The notes: a model not told the origin generated them from the letters alone. A stretch of 64,000 nt of DNA from Paracoccus onubensis (GCF_003591515.1 NZ_QZCG01000002.1:124001-188000); one strand, 5' to 3'. Counted from the stretch's first letter, positions 9,315 through 20,119 are shown. Made by a program: numbers and translations.

Positions 9315-9354
9315 AATAAGCCCGCGCGATCCAATCGGGTCGCGCGGGCTTATT
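9315..9354 (-). terminator. Strong hairpin terminator, tRNA-Leu / sugar kinase
   Basis: A perfect 15-bp inverted repeat (AATAAGCCCGCGCGA and its complement) around a 10-base loop. It begins directly beyond the tRNA 3' end on the minus strand and also lies 120 bases after the plus-strand sugar kinase, so it could serve both directions. Confidence 0.75.
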
Positions 9355-9439
9355 TGGTGCCCAGGAGAGGACTCGAACCTCCACGCCTTGCGGCACACGG
9401 ACCTGAACCGTGCGCGTCTACCAGTTCCGCCACCTGGGC
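9355..9439 (-). tRNA. tRNA-Leu (anticodon CAG)
   Basis: 85 bases including an encoded CCA. The acceptor arm GCCCAGG pairs with CCTGGGC, and the discriminator is A. The anticodon loop is TTCAGGT closed by CACGG/CCGTG, giving anticodon CAG at 9403-9405. The T arm contains GGTTCGAGTCC. A long variable arm (TGCCGCAAGGCG) is class II, as expected for leucine. Confidence 0.95.
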
Positions 9440-9670
9440 AGGTGGTGTGAGCGGGGTAACTATAACCAGTCGTGGGGACCGTCAATGGGAAGTTTGAAAA
9501 AAAATCGCCGATTGCCGGCAGAGGGGCGCGCATGGTCCGGCCGGGGCTATCGGAGTGGATTTTACACGAATATTTGCGGCTTTCCGCCGCGGAGAACGGG
9601 CAGGCGGCTTGTCGAGTGGCCCGACCTTCAGTATTGAAGCCCAAGACGCGGACGAAGGAGGCAAAGGCCC

Positions 9671-10657
9671 ATGGCGAAACTTGTCACGATCTTCGGCGGC
9701 TCGGGGTTTCTGGGGCGTCAGGTGGCACGGCAGATGGCCGCGCGCGGCTGGCGCGTACGGATCGCCGTGCGCCGCCCCAACGAGGCATTGTTCACGCGCA
9801 CCTATGGCGCGGTCGGACAGGTCGTGCCGGTTCTGTGCAACATTCGCGACGAGGCGTCCGTCCGCGCCGCCATGACCGAAGCAGATGCGGTCGTGAATTG
9901 CGTCAACATCCTGTCGCGGCAGGGGAAAAGCACCTTCAAGACCGTATTTGAAGATGGCAGCCAGCATATCGCCCGTCTCTCGAAAGAGATGGGGGTTCCG
10001 CAGATCGTGCATGTCTCGGGGCTGGGCGTCGATGCCAATTCCGTCAGTGAATATATCGCCTCCAAGGCACGGGGCGAGGCTTCGGTGCTCGAGCATCGAC
10101 CGGACGCCGTGGTGCTGCGGCCCTCGGTGATCTTCGGTTCCGGAGATGCTTTCTACAATCGTCTTGCCAGCCTCGCGCGATTCGGTCCGATGATGCCGGT
10201 TGTGGGCGCAAATACCCGGTTGCAGCCGGTGCATGTGGATGACGTGGCGACCGCTGCCGTCATGGCCGCTGAAGGCAAGGCAGAGCCGGGCATTTATGAA
10301 CTGGGCGGGCCCGATATTCTGACCCTGCGCGAAATCGCCAGACAGATACTGGAGGTCATCTACCGCCGCCGGCTGGTGGTGAATGTGCCCTTCTGGCTGG
10401 CACGGATTGGTTCGGCTGTGCTGAATGTCGCGCAAATGGTCACAGGCGGGCTGTTCACGAATAACATCATGAACCGTGATCAGCTGGCATTGCTGCAGCG
10501 TGATAATGTTGTCAGCGATAGTGCCAGAGGATTTGCAGAACTGGGCATTGATCCAATTTCACCTGCGGCGGTAATCGAGGAATATCTGTGGCGCTTCCGT
10601 CCGTCGGGAGAGTATGACGATATCAAGCGTTCGGCCAAGAATCTTCGTACTCTCTGA
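9671..10657 (+). CDS. NDUFA9-type NAD(P)-binding protein
   Basis: 328 residues of the atypical short-chain dehydrogenase type found as the complex I accessory subunit NDUFA9 and its alphaproteobacterial homologues. The Rossmann glycine motif is FGGSGFLG at residues 8-15. It continues with [18 protein letters not shown] and [13 protein letters not shown], characteristic of the group. A GGAGG ribosome site precedes the ATG. The stop overlaps the uppP start by one base (TGATG). An accessory role in NADH dehydrogenase assembly or structure is known for the eukaryotic family; here it is inferred. Confidence 0.88.
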   Translation: MAKLVTIFGGSGFLGRQVARQMAARGWRVRIAVRRPNEALFTRTYGAVGQVVPVLCNIRDEASVRAAMTEADAVVNCVNILSRQGKSTFKTVFEDGSQHIARLSKEMGVPQIVHVSGLGVDANSVSEYIASKARGEASVLEHRPDAVVLRPSVIFGSGDAFYNRLASLARFGPMMPVVGANTRLQPVHVDDVATAAVMAAEGKAEPGIYELGGPDILTLREIARQILEVIYRRRLVVNVPFWLARIGSAVLNVAQMVTGGLFTNNIMNRDQLALLQRDNVVSDSARGFAELGIDPISPAAVIEEYLWRFRPSGEYDDIKRSAKNLRTL

Positions 10658-11460
10658 TGGAAAGCAATAGCATTGTTGCCGTCGTCCTTGGGATTCTCGA
10701 AGGGCTGACCGAATTCATTCCGGTTTCATCGACCGGCCATGTTCTGTTGGCCGGGCATTTCCTTGACTTCGATTCTCCCGGCCGGGCATTCGAGGTCGTG
10801 ATTCAGCTTGGGGCCGTTCTGGCTGTGCTGACTGTGTATGCGGCACGTCTTTGGGGCATCTTCTCGGCCGCGCCGCGCGATCCGGAATCCCGCCGTTTCA
10901 TTTTCGCGGTGCTGCTGGCATTCCTGCCCGCCGTCGTGATCGGCGTGCTTGCGCATGACATCATCAAGCGGGTGCTGTTCGAGTCGCCGACATTGATCGC
11001 GGTGATGCTGGTCCTTGGCGGGATCGTGATTCTTTACGTGGATCGCTGGGCAAGGAACCCGACCTATCACCGTGCTGAGGATTTCCCCCTGGGGATGGCG
11101 TTGAAAATCGGGTTCATTCAATGTCTGGCGATGATTCCCGGTGTTTCCCGTTCGGGGGCGACGATCGTCGGCGCCCTGCTTCTGGGGGCGGACAAGAGAT
11201 CGGCGGCAGAGTTTTCATTCTTCCTGTCGATGCCCACAATGCTGGGGGCGTTCGCCTATGATCTTTACAAGAATCTGGATGTTCTGGATGCCGGGGCGAT
11301 GGGGAATATCGTCATCGGCTTTGTCTGTGCGATGATTACGGCGATCATCGTCGTTCGCTGGCTGCTCGATTATGTCTCAAAGCAGGGATACGCGCTTTTC
11401 GGTTGGTGGCGAATCATTGTCGGCAGTGTTGTTTTGCTCGCTCTTGCGGCAGGTATGTAA
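10657..11460 (+). CDS. uppP: Undecaprenyl-diphosphatase
   Basis: 267 residues, hydrophobic throughout with about eight membrane segments. It dephosphorylates undecaprenyl diphosphate at the inner membrane to recycle the cell-wall lipid carrier and confers bacitracin tolerance. The two signatures are [14 protein letters not shown] at residues 15-28 and PGVSRSGAT at 161-169. It is co-transcribed with the NDUFA9-like gene by a one-base overlap. Confidence 0.96.
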   Translation: MESNSIVAVVLGILEGLTEFIPVSSTGHVLLAGHFLDFDSPGRAFEVVIQLGAVLAVLTVYAARLWGIFSAAPRDPESRRFIFAVLLAFLPAVVIGVLAHDIIKRVLFESPTLIAVMLVLGGIVILYVDRWARNPTYHRAEDFPLGMALKIGFIQCLAMIPGVSRSGATIVGALLLGADKRSAAEFSFFLSMPTMLGAFAYDLYKNLDVLDAGAMGNIVIGFVCAMITAIIVVRWLLDYVSKQGYALFGWWRIIVGSVVLLALAAGM

Positions 11461-11528
11461 GTATAGTTGACCTAAATTTGGGATTTGGTTGCGATAAAAA
11501 ACTTCGCGAACGTAAAAAATCTATATTT

Positions 11529-11551
11529 AAGTCAGTATTGCTGACTTTTTA
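11529..11551 (+). terminator. Rho-independent terminator after uppP
   Basis: A 7-bp stem (AAGTCAG/CTGACTT) with a 5-base loop followed by a run of T. It stands 70 bases after uppP and 60 before gltD. Confidence 0.7.
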
Positions 11552-11613
11552 TTCGCTGCGCCTTGGTTTATTCCGGCGACGGGAGTTCCTGTCACTTGGA
11601 AGGTTGCGCAGCA

Positions 11614-13050
11614 ATGGCCACGCAGAAGATGTTGAAATTCGTTTCCACCCCGCGCGAGATGCCGGAGAAACGCAGCGCGCAAGAGCGCAGCGAGGATTTC
11701 AACGAAATTTACCGCGAATTTGCTGAACAGAAGGCTGCCGAGCAGGCCGGTCGCTGCAGCCAATGCGGCGTGCCTTACTGCCAGACGCATTGTCCTTTGC
11801 ACAACAATATCCCGGACTGGTTGCGCCTGACCGCCGAAGGGCGGCTTGAAGAGGCGTATCGGGTCAGTCAATCGACCAACACTTTCCCCGAAATCTGCGG
11901 CCGGATCTGTCCGCAAGATCGCCTGTGCGAAGGCAATTGCGTGATCGAACAATCGGGCCACGGCACCGTCACGATCGGCGCGGTCGAGAAATACATCACC
12001 GATACCGCATGGGAAAACGGCTGGGTGCAGCCGACCGCTCCGAAACAGGAACGGGCTGAAAGCATCGGGATTATTGGTGCCGGACCGGGGGGGCAGGCGG
12101 CGGCAGATTCATTGCGCCGTATGGGTTTTCAGGTGACGATCTACGACCGCTATGACCGCCCCGGCGGATTGCTGACCTACGGCATCCCCGGTTTCAAGCT
12201 GGAAAAAGATATCGTCATGCGCCGCAGCAAATTGCTGGAAGATGGCGGCGTCGAATATGTGCTGAACTGCAATGTCGGCGAAGATATCAGCTTCGACGCG
12301 ATCCGGGGCAAGCACGACGCGGTGCTGATCGCGACGGGTGTCTACAAGACCCGCGATCTGGATATTGACAATGCCGACGCGGGCGGCGTCGTGCGCGCGA
12401 TCGACTATCTGACCGCCTCGAACAAGGTCGATTTCGGCGATGATGTCCCCGATTTCAACGATGGCGAGTTGAACGCGAAAGGAAAAAGGGTCGTCGTTAT
12501 TGGTGGTGGTGACACTGCAATGGATTGTGTGCGCACGGCGATCCGTCAGGGCGCGCAATCGGTCAAATGCCTGTATCGCCGCGACCGCGCGAATATGCCC
12601 GGCTCGCAGCGCGAGGTGCAGAATGCCGAAGAGGAGGGCGTTGAATTCGTATGGCTGTCCGCCCCCGGAGCATTCGCGGCGCAGGGCACGGTCGACACCG
12701 TCCGGGTGCGGAAGATGCGTCTGGGGGCCCCCGATGTCAGTGGCCGTCAATCGCCCGAGCTGATCGAGGGCGCGGATTACGATGAACCCGCCGAGCTGGT
12801 CATCAAGGCGCTGGGGTTCGAGCCCGAGGATCTTCCCCGCCTGTGGGGCGTCGAAGGGCTGGAAGTGACCCGCTGGGGCACGATCAAGGCAGAGTTTCAA
12901 ACGCATCAGACCTCGATCCCGGGGGTTTATGCCGTCGGCGATATCGTGCGCGGGGCAAGCCTTGTGGTCTGGGCGATTCGCGACGGCCGCGAGGCCGCCG
13001 AGGCAATTGCGGATTTCCTGACGGGCGAAGCACGTGTCGCCGCAGAGTGA
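11614..13050 (+). CDS. gltD: Glutamate synthase (NADPH), small subunit
   Basis: 478 residues. The beta subunit oxidises NADPH and passes electrons to GltB for glutamate formation from glutamine and 2-oxoglutarate. Cys48, 51, 56 and 60 (CSQCGVPYCQTHC) and Cys95, 99, 105 and 109 bind two Fe-S clusters. The FAD motif IGAGPGG is at residues 154-160, and an NADPH site VVVIGGGDTAMDC near 300. The frame opens at 11563, but the ATG at 11614 starts the conserved region. gltB follows after one intervening gene. Confidence 0.95.
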   Translation: MATQKMLKFVSTPREMPEKRSAQERSEDFNEIYREFAEQKAAEQAGRCSQCGVPYCQTHCPLHNNIPDWLRLTAEGRLEEAYRVSQSTNTFPEICGRICPQDRLCEGNCVIEQSGHGTVTIGAVEKYITDTAWENGWVQPTAPKQERAESIGIIGAGPGGQAAADSLRRMGFQVTIYDRYDRPGGLLTYGIPGFKLEKDIVMRRSKLLEDGGVEYVLNCNVGEDISFDAIRGKHDAVLIATGVYKTRDLDIDNADAGGVVRAIDYLTASNKVDFGDDVPDFNDGELNAKGKRVVVIGGGDTAMDCVRTAIRQGAQSVKCLYRRDRANMPGSQREVQNAEEEGVEFVWLSAPGAFAAQGTVDTVRVRKMRLGAPDVSGRQSPELIEGADYDEPAELVIKALGFEPEDLPRLWGVEGLEVTRWGTIKAEFQTHQTSIPGVYAVGDIVRGASLVVWAIRDGREAAEAIADFLTGEARVAAE

Positions 13051-13060
13051 GAGTGTAGAG

Positions 13061-13807
13061 ATGAAACCCGATGCTTCGATGAAATTGACAACAGGACGGG
13101 CAGCATTCCTGTCGCTTGTCGTGATGACTGCGGGATGGGTGTTTCCGGTGCATGCCGGGAATTACACCCCGCCGGAAGGCTGCAAGCTGGAAGTCACGGT
13201 TCAGAATCGGGGATGCACCGTCTCGCAGATCTTCCGTTGCGAGCAGGATCCGCAGGGCCATCAACGCAGCGCGATTTTTGATGAGAATGGCCTGACCTAT
13301 CAGTCGCGGATCGATGCCGAGACCCGCTGGATCGAAAGCAACGATCCCGATACCGGCATCGAGGATCTGCTGGTCGAAGAAGCCAAGGACCACGCCAGTT
13401 TCAGCACCCTGATCGAAACCGGCCGGGATGATTTCGACTTCTGGACCGAATCCAACACTGGTGAACGGCTTCATCATGTGGGCCATGACGAGTTGACCGG
13501 CGAGAAGGTGACAATCGACGGGATCGAGCTTGAAAAAACCCGGTTCAAGCTGACGACAAGCAGTCAGAATGATGAAGTTCTGATCGAGCGCGAGGGCCAG
13601 CAGTTCATCAATCGCGCCATGGGCCGTTTCTTCGGCGGTGTCGAGACGATGCGGGACTGGACCGGGCAGCAACAGGAAAGCAACGATTCTCCAGTGATTT
13701 TCAGCTTCCCCGGTGAGGATGGTTTCGCGGACACGACCCCGCAATTCGATTGCAGCGAGATGCTGGCGTCGTGGGGCGGACGGAAAGTGTCGGAGCCTTC
13801 GTTATGA
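13061..13807 (+). CDS. Exported protein of unknown function between gltD and gltB
   Basis: 248 residues from the ATG at 13061; an ATG at 13079 is an alternative start. A signal peptide is visible: a lysine, hydrophobic stretch AAFLSLVVMTAGW, then cleavage near VHAG. The mature part is polar, with several cysteines (CKLEV, GCTVSQIFRCEQD, FDCSEML) that could form disulphides. It follows gltD by 10 bases and is probably co-transcribed. I do not recognise a named family, and no role in nitrogen metabolism is implied by the sequence. Confidence 0.8.
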   Translation: MKPDASMKLTTGRAAFLSLVVMTAGWVFPVHAGNYTPPEGCKLEVTVQNRGCTVSQIFRCEQDPQGHQRSAIFDENGLTYQSRIDAETRWIESNDPDTGIEDLLVEEAKDHASFSTLIETGRDDFDFWTESNTGERLHHVGHDELTGEKVTIDGIELEKTRFKLTTSSQNDEVLIEREGQQFINRAMGRFFGGVETMRDWTGQQQESNDSPVIFSFPGEDGFADTTPQFDCSEMLASWGGRKVSEPSL

Positions 13808-13928
13808 CCTTGCGGTGAAACCCTGACAGCGGCGAATTGCGCTTCTGCCTTTCAACAGCGTGATTCCACACCAACATTTATTCGGCTTCCGCATAGACGG
13901 ATCCCGACTTTCCTCAGAGAGGCCCGAA

Positions 13929-16900
13929 ATGAAAGATTGGCAAGCCAAGGAACAAGCCCGCCGCGACTGGATGGCCGAAAACAGCCTGTATCGCGCGGAT
14001 GACGAGCATTCCTCCTGCGGAGTTGGCTTCGTGGTCAGCATCGACGGCAAGCCCAGCCGTCAGGTGGTGCAGAACGGAATCGATGCGCTGAAGGCGATCT
14101 GGCATCGCGGCGCGGTGGATGCGGATGGCAAGACCGGCGACGGGGCGGGCATCCATGTACAGATCCCGGTGCCCTTCTTTTATGATCAGATTCGCCGTAC
14201 CGGTCACGAACCCGACCGCGAAAAGCTGATCGCCGTGGGGCAGGTGTTCCTGCCGCGCACGAATTTCGCCGCGCAGGAAGCTTGCCGGACCATCGTTGAA
14301 TCCGAGGTCCTGCGGATGGGACATTACATCTATGGCTGGCGGCATGTGCCGGTCGATACCTCGGTCCTTGGCGAAAAGGCCAATGCGACACGCCCCGAGA
14401 TCGAGCAGATCCTGATCCGCTGTGAGAAGGATATCGATACCGTCCAGTTCGAGCGCGAACTCTACATCATTCGCCGCCGGATCGAGAAGGCTGCCGTGGC
14501 CGCGCAGGTCTCGCAGCTGTATTTCTGTTCTCTCTCCTGCCGGTCGATCATCTACAAGGGGATGATGCTGGCCGAGCAGGTGGCGGAATTCTATCCCGAC
14601 CTGAAGGACGAGCGGTTTGAATCCGCCTTCGCGCTGTACCATCAGCGTTATTCCACCAATACTTTCCCGCAATGGTGGCTTGCGCAACCGTTCCGGATGC
14701 TGGCGCATAACGGCGAGATCAACACGCTTAAAGGTAATCTCAACTGGCTGAAAAGCCATGAAATCCGCATGGCTTCCAATGCGTTCGGCGAGATGGCTGA
14801 AGATATCAAGCCGATCGTCCCTGCGGGCTCGTCGGACTCGGCCGCGCTTGACGCGGTATTCGAGGTGATGGTCCGCTCGGGTCGCTCTGCGCCGATGACC
14901 AAGACGATGCTGGTGCCGGAAAGCTGGTCGAACTCGACGACCGATATGCCGCAGGCATGGGCCGATATGTATGCCTATTGCAATGCGGTGATGGAACCTT
15001 GGGACGGCCCTGCCGCATTGGCGATGACCGATGGCCGCTGGGTTTGCGGCGGGCTTGACCGGAACGGGCTGCGCCCGATGCGTTATGTCGTGACCGGGGA
15101 CGACTTGCTGATCGCCGGGTCCGAGGTCGGCATGGTGCCTGTCGATGAAAGCGCGGTTAAGGAAAAGGGGGCGCTTGGCCCGGGCCAGATGATCGCGGTC
15201 GATATGTGGGACGGCAAGCTTTACCGCGATTCCGAGATCAAGGACCGTCTTGCCGCCAGCCAGCCCTTTGGCGAATGGATCGAGAAGGTCGTTGACCTGA
15301 ACCATATCATGCGCAATCTGCCCGAAGGCACCCATTATCAGGGCGAAGAACTGCGCCGCCGTCAGATCGCCGCCGGCTTCACCATGGAAGATCTGGAACA
15401 TGTCCTGTCTCCCATGGCCGAGGACGGAAAAGAGGCGCTTGCCTCGATGGGCGATGATACGCCGCCAGCGGTTCTGTCCGGGCAATACCGGCCGCTGAGC
15501 CATTTCTTCCGGCAGAACTTCTCTCAGGTCACGAATCCGCCCATCGACAGCTTGCGCGAAACGCGGGTGATGAGTCTCAAGACCCGGTTCGGGAACCTCA
15601 AGAACGTGCTGGATGAAAATTCGTCCCAGACCGAGATCCTGATTCTGGAAAGCCCGTTCATCGCCAACGGCGAATATGCCGAGATGTGCCGGATGTTCGG
15701 CGAGGCCGTCACGCATATCGACTGCACATTTGCCGATGGTGCGGGACAGGAAGCGCTGGCCCAGGGGCTGGCCCGTATCCGTGCCGAGGCTGAAGATGCG
15801 GTTCGCTCGGGCGCCGGGCATCTGGTGCTGACGGATGAGCATCAGGGGCCAGAGCGGATCGGCATGCCGATGATCCTTGCCACCAGTGCGGTGCATAGCT
15901 GGCTGACGCGCAAGGGGCTTCGCACCTTCTGCTCCATTAATGTACGCGCTGCCGAATGTGTCGACCCGCATTATTTCGCCGTGCTGATCAGTGCCGGGGC
16001 GACGACGGTGAACCCCTATCTCGCGCAGGATTCGATCAGTGACCGGATCGACCGGGGCCTTCTGGAAGGCAGCCTGATCGAGAATATGCGCCGCTACCGG
16101 GATGCCATCGATGCGGGGCTTTTGAAGATCATGGCGAAGATGGGGATCTCTGTGCTGTCATCCTATCGCGGTGGGTTGAATTTCGAGGCCGTGGGCCTGT
16201 CCCGCGCCATGGTGGCCGAGTATTTCCCCGGTATGCATAGCCGGATCAGCGGGATCGGTCTGTACGGGTTGCAGGACAAGCTGAAGGATATCCACCACAA
16301 GGGCTGGCATGCCGAGAATGTCGAGTTGCTGCCGGTTGGCGGTTTTTACAAACTGCGCCGCTCGGGCGAAAAACATGCCTGGGAAGCCCGGACGATGAAG
16401 ATGCTGCAAATGGCCTGCGACAAGGCGTCCTATGATCTGTGGAAGCAGTTCTCGGCGCAGATGCGGGCCAATCCGCCGATCCATATCCGCGATCTGCTGG
16501 ATATCAAGCCGCTGGGCAAACCTGTTCCGATCGAAGAGGTCGAAAGCATCACTGCGATTCGCAAGCGTTTCGTGACGCCTGGTATGTCGCTGGGCGCATT
16601 GTCGCCCGAGGCGCATATGACGCTGAATATTGCCATGAACCGGATCGGCGCGAAATCGGATTCCGGAGAGGGCGGAGAAGATCCGGAGCACAGCTATCCG
16701 ATGGCCAATGGCGACAATCGCTCTGCCAAGATCAAGCAGGTTGCCTCGGGCCGTTTCGGGGTAACAGCGGAATATCTGAACGCCTGCGAAGAACTGGAAA
16801 TCAAGGTTGCTCAGGGGGCGAAACCCGGCGAGGGCGGTCAGCTTCCCGGCATGAAAGTGACGAAGCTGATTGCCCGGCTGCGGCACTCGACGCCGGGAGT

Positions 16901-18464
16901 GATGCTGATCTCGCCGCCGCCGCATCACGATATCTATAGCATCGAGGATCTGGCGCAGTTGATCTATGATCTCAAGCAGATCAATCCGCGCGCCAAGATC
17001 ACCGTGAAGCTGGTCGCTTCAAGCGGTGTCGGCACGATTGCGGCAGGCGTGGCCAAGGCCAAGGCCGATGTGATCCTGATCTCGGGCCATAATGGCGGCA
17101 CCGGCGCCAGCCCCGCGACCTCGATCAAATTCGCGGGCCTGCCATGGGAAATGGGCCTGACCGAGGCGCATCAGGTTCTGGCCATGAACCGCCTGCGCGA
17201 ACGGGTGACACTGCGCACCGATGGCGGTCTGCGCACCGGGCGCGACATCGTCATGGCCGCAATGATGGGGGCCGAGGAATACGGTATCGGCACTGCCGCC
17301 CTGATTGCGATGGGCTGCATCATGGTCCGGCAATGCCAGTCGAATACCTGCCCGGTCGGCGTCTGCACGCAGGACGAGAAGCTGCGGGCGATGTTCACCG
17401 GCAGCGCCGACAAGGTGGTGAACCTGATCACTTTCTATGCGCAGGAGGTGCGCGAGATCCTCGCCTCCATTGGCGCACGATCGCTGGATGAGGTGATAGG
17501 ACGTGCCGATCTGCTGACCCAGGTCAGCCGCGGGGCGGCGCATCTGGACGATCTGGACCTGAATCCGCTGCTGATCACCGTCGATGGCTGGGACAAGATC
17601 GTTTATGACCGCTCGAAACCCCGCAATGCAGTGATGGACACGCTGGACGCGGAAATCATCCGCGATGCCGAGCGGTTCTTCTCGGATGGCGAAAAGATGC
17701 AATTGTCCTATGCCGTACGCAACACGCTGCGGACAATCGGTACCCGGACATCCAGCATGATCGTGCAGAAATTCGGCATGCGGAACGATCTGCAACCCGA
17801 TCACCTGACGGTCAGGCTGACCGGAAGCGCCGGGCAATCGCTGGGTGCTTTTGCTGCGCCGGGGCTGAAGCTGGAAGTGTCGGGCGATGCCAATGATTAT
17901 GTTGGCAAGGGGCTTTCCGGCGGCACCATTACCGTACGCCCGCCGATGATCTCGCCATTGGCAGCCTCTGATAATACGATCATCGGCAATACCGTGCTTT
18001 ACGGTGCGACCGACGGCTATCTTTTCGCTGCGGGCCGTGCCGGCGAACGCTTTGCCGTCCGCAATAGCGGCGCGAAAGTGGTGATCGAGGGTTGCGGGAC
18101 CAATGGTTGCGAATACATGACCGGCGGCGTCGCGGTGATCCTTGGATCCATTGGCGCGAATTTCGGCGCCGGGATGACCGGTGGCATGGCCTATCTTTAC
18201 GATCCCGACAGCATTGCGCGCGACTATATCAACCCGGAATCCCTGGTCATGTGCCCGGTGACGCAGGATCATTGGGAAACCGAGTTGAAGGAACTGATCG
18301 AACGGCATCGCAAGGAAACCCTGTCCCGCAAGGCCGACGAGATCCTGCAGAACTGGGAACAAGAGAAGCATAATTTCCTTCAGGTCTGCCCGAAAGAGAT
18401 GCTGCCGCATCTGGCGCATCCGATTCAGGCGGTTGACGATACGAAATCGATCCCGGCGGAATAA
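13929..18464 (+). CDS. gltB: Glutamate synthase (NADPH), large subunit
   Basis: 1511 residues, the normal size of the alpha subunit. A type II glutamine amidotransferase domain begins at Cys30 in HSSCGVGF, which becomes the N-terminal nucleophile after propeptide cleavage. The central and FMN-binding synthase domains follow, with the 3Fe-4S cysteines in MVRQCQSNTCPVGVC near residues 1130-1150. The C-terminal beta-helix GXGXG domain contains GGTNGCEYMTGG-like repeats. An earlier in-frame ATG at 13860 lacks homology; 13929 follows an AGAGAGG-like site. Confidence 0.96.
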   Translation: MKDWQAKEQARRDWMAENSLYRADDEHSSCGVGFVVSIDGKPSRQVVQNGIDALKAIWHRGAVDADGKTGDGAGIHVQIPVPFFYDQIRRTGHEPDREKLIAVGQVFLPRTNFAAQEACRTIVESEVLRMGHYIYGWRHVPVDTSVLGEKANATRPEIEQILIRCEKDIDTVQFERELYIIRRRIEKAAVAAQVSQLYFCSLSCRSIIYKGMMLAEQVAEFYPDLKDERFESAFALYHQRYSTNTFPQWWLAQPFRMLAHNGEINTLKGNLNWLKSHEIRMASNAFGEMAEDIKPIVPAGSSDSAALDAVFEVMVRSGRSAPMTKTMLVPESWSNSTTDMPQAWADMYAYCNAVMEPWDGPAALAMTDGRWVCGGLDRNGLRPMRYVVTGDDLLIAGSEVGMVPVDESAVKEKGALGPGQMIAVDMWDGKLYRDSEIKDRLAASQPFGEWIEKVVDLNHIMRNLPEGTHYQGEELRRRQIAAGFTMEDLEHVLSPMAEDGKEALASMGDDTPPAVLSGQYRPLSHFFRQNFSQVTNPPIDSLRETRVMSLKTRFGNLKNVLDENSSQTEILILESPFIANGEYAEMCRMFGEAVTHIDCTFADGAGQEALAQGLARIRAEAEDAVRSGAGHLVLTDEHQGPERIGMPMILATSAVHSWLTRKGLRTFCSINVRAAECVDPHYFAVLISAGATTVNPYLAQDSISDRIDRGLLEGSLIENMRRYRDAIDAGLLKIMAKMGISVLSSYRGGLNFEAVGLSRAMVAEYFPGMHSRISGIGLYGLQDKLKDIHHKGWHAENVELLPVGGFYKLRRSGEKHAWEARTMKMLQMACDKASYDLWKQFSAQMRANPPIHIRDLLDIKPLGKPVPIEEVESITAIRKRFVTPGMSLGALSPEAHMTLNIAMNRIGAKSDSGEGGEDPEHSYPMANGDNRSAKIKQVASGRFGVTAEYLNACEELEIKVAQGAKPGEGGQLPGMKVTKLIARLRHSTPGVMLISPPPHHDIYSIEDLAQLIYDLKQINPRAKITVKLVASSGVGTIAAGVAKAKADVILISGHNGGTGASPATSIKFAGLPWEMGLTEAHQVLAMNRLRERVTLRTDGGLRTGRDIVMAAMMGAEEYGIGTAALIAMGCIMVRQCQSNTCPVGVCTQDEKLRAMFTGSADKVVNLITFYAQEVREILASIGARSLDEVIGRADLLTQVSRGAAHLDDLDLNPLLITVDGWDKIVYDRSKPRNAVMDTLDAEIIRDAERFFSDGEKMQLSYAVRNTLRTIGTRTSSMIVQKFGMRNDLQPDHLTVRLTGSAGQSLGAFAAPGLKLEVSGDANDYVGKGLSGGTITVRPPMISPLAASDNTIIGNTVLYGATDGYLFAAGRAGERFAVRNSGAKVVIEGCGTNGCEYMTGGVAVILGSIGANFGAGMTGGMAYLYDPDSIARDYINPESLVMCPVTQDHWETELKELIERHRKETLSRKADEILQNWEQEKHNFLQVCPKEMLPHLAHPIQAVDDTKSIPAE

Positions 18465-18488
18465 TCCGCCTCGATGGTCGCGCTTTCA

Positions 18489-18525
18489 GGAAACGGCTCC
18501 GATCGGGGTCGTTTCCATCATTTTC
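18489..18525 (+). terminator. Probable terminator after gltB
   Basis: GGAAACG and its complement CGTTTCC enclose a further paired segment around a GATC loop, giving about 12 bp of stem. It is followed by a short T-rich stretch. Confidence 0.5.
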
Positions 18526-18572
18526 AATCCTCTAGCTTGACTGCACGCGACATGACGTGACAAAGCCCGGTC

Positions 18573-19298
18573 ATGATCCTTCGGATGTTGCTCAGAACGC
18601 CCGCGCATGATGCGCCCGTCCCGGCTGCCAAAGGCAGCCGCTGGCGGCCCATGCGCAGGCTGATGATCTGGTTGCGATGGATTCTGCTGCGATTGTTCCT
18701 GCTGATGGCGCTGGTAGTCGGGTTCTTCGGACTGATCAATCCACCGACCACATGGACGATCGTGGCCGATTCCCGCAACCATTCGATCAAGCCGCGCCAA
18801 TGGACGGATTTCGAGGATATCGCCCCGGTCATGCGCCGCTCGGTCGTGGCGGCGGAGGATGCGAATTTCTGCCGGCACTGGGGGTTCGACATGATCGAGA
18901 TCCGCCGTGTCATTGCCTCGGGCAGTTCGCGGGGGGCCTCGACGATCAGCCAGCAGACGGCGAAGAACGTCTTTCTGTGGCAGGAGCGCAGCTGGTCGCG
19001 CAAGTTTCTGGAAACCGTCCTTACGCCGCTGGTCGAGGCGCTCTGGTCGAAGCAGCGCATTCTTGAGGTCTATCTGAACGTGGCCGAATTCGGGCCGGGA
19101 ATTTTCGGTATACATGCCGCCGCCCGGGAATATTTCGGAACAACGCCGGACATGCTGACCCCGGTGCAATCCGCCCGGCTGGCGGCAATCCTGCCCGCGC
19201 CGAAATTGCGCAGCCCGCAACAGGCCTCGAACCGGTCGCGGGCAATTGCCGATGGCGCCGCCACGATTGCGCGGGACGGGCGCGCGGATTGCTTGTGA
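18573..19298 (+). CDS. mtgA: Monofunctional peptidoglycan glycosyltransferase
   Basis: 241 residues of glycosyltransferase family 51 without a transpeptidase domain. It polymerises lipid II into glycan strands. One membrane helix lies at about residues 28-52. Catalytic motifs follow in order: EDANFCRHWGFD, GASTISQQTAKNVF, RILEVYLNVAEFG and GIHAAAREYFG. The length fits MtgA. Confidence 0.95.
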   Translation: MILRMLLRTPAHDAPVPAAKGSRWRPMRRLMIWLRWILLRLFLLMALVVGFFGLINPPTTWTIVADSRNHSIKPRQWTDFEDIAPVMRRSVVAAEDANFCRHWGFDMIEIRRVIASGSSRGASTISQQTAKNVFLWQERSWSRKFLETVLTPLVEALWSKQRILEVYLNVAEFGPGIFGIHAAAREYFGTTPDMLTPVQSARLAAILPAPKLRSPQQASNRSRAIADGAATIARDGRADCL

Positions 19299-19377
19299 GT
19301 TGTGGCACCGGTTGCAACGCGAGGCGGGGGATCTTAACAATACAGCGTTGCACAAAGAAGAGATTTCAAGACAGGCG

Positions 19378-20064
19378 ATGAACAGTTCAACCCAGACCAC
19401 CCGACTATACCACACGATGCTGTCCCCCTTCTGTCGCAAGGTGCGGCTGGTCCTTGCGGAAAAGAAGATCGAAGTGGAACTGGTCGAAGAGCGGTATTGG
19501 GAAAATCCGCCCGATCTGAAGCGGCGCAATCCCGCCGGAAAGCTGCCGGTCCTGCGTTATCGTGGTAATATGCTGGCCGAAAGTCAGGCCATCGTTGAAT
19601 TTATCGACGAAACGGTGCCCAATCCATCCCTGATGCCTAAATCTCCGGCCGAACGGCACGAGGTTCGCAGGCTTTGCGCCTGGTTCGATGACAAGTTCAA
19701 TGCCGAGGTCACGCGCCCGATCCTTGAAGAGCGGGTCTGGAAGAAAATCACCCGCGCGGGCTATCCCGACAGCCGCGCCGTCAAGGATGGGCTGCGCGCC
19801 GTCAAGGAGCATATCGACTATCTGGCCAGCTTGCTTGAGGCGCGCCGCTGGCTTGCGGGTAACAGCCTGACATTGGCGGATTTCACCGCGGCGGCGCATT
19901 TCTCTTGTCTGGATTACATTTCGGACGTGGATTGGGACCGGTCCGAGATGGTGCGCGACTGGTATGCGACGATCAAGTCGCGACCGGCTTTCCGCCCGAT
20001 TCTTGCGGATCAGGTGCCGGGTATTCAACCGGCTCCACATTATGCCGAGCTGGACTTCGGATAG
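19378..20064 (+). CDS. Glutathione S-transferase family protein
   Basis: 228 residues. An N-terminal thioredoxin-like domain begins [18 protein letters not shown] with a potential catalytic SPFC, and NPAGKLPVL contains the cis-proline. An all-helical C-terminal domain contains [18 protein letters not shown]. The ATG at 19378 starts the thioredoxin fold; a longer frame overlaps mtgA. The substrate is unknown. Confidence 0.9.
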   Translation: MNSSTQTTRLYHTMLSPFCRKVRLVLAEKKIEVELVEERYWENPPDLKRRNPAGKLPVLRYRGNMLAESQAIVEFIDETVPNPSLMPKSPAERHEVRRLCAWFDDKFNAEVTRPILEERVWKKITRAGYPDSRAVKDGLRAVKEHIDYLASLLEARRWLAGNSLTLADFTAAAHFSCLDYISDVDWDRSEMVRDWYATIKSRPAFRPILADQVPGIQPAPHYAELDFG

Positions 20065-20119
20065 CTCAGGGGGGCGCTGCTCCCCGTTGCCTGCCGGCGA
20101 TTCCCTCCGGGATATTTCC

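Noticed and set aside
13914..15971. Long minus-strand open frame opposite gltB
   Set aside because: Antisense to a conserved essential-type gene, with Arg/His/Pro-rich composition typical of shadows in high-GC DNA.
17019..18419. Second minus-strand open frame opposite gltB
   Set aside because: Same reasoning: no start signal, and composition of a shadow frame.
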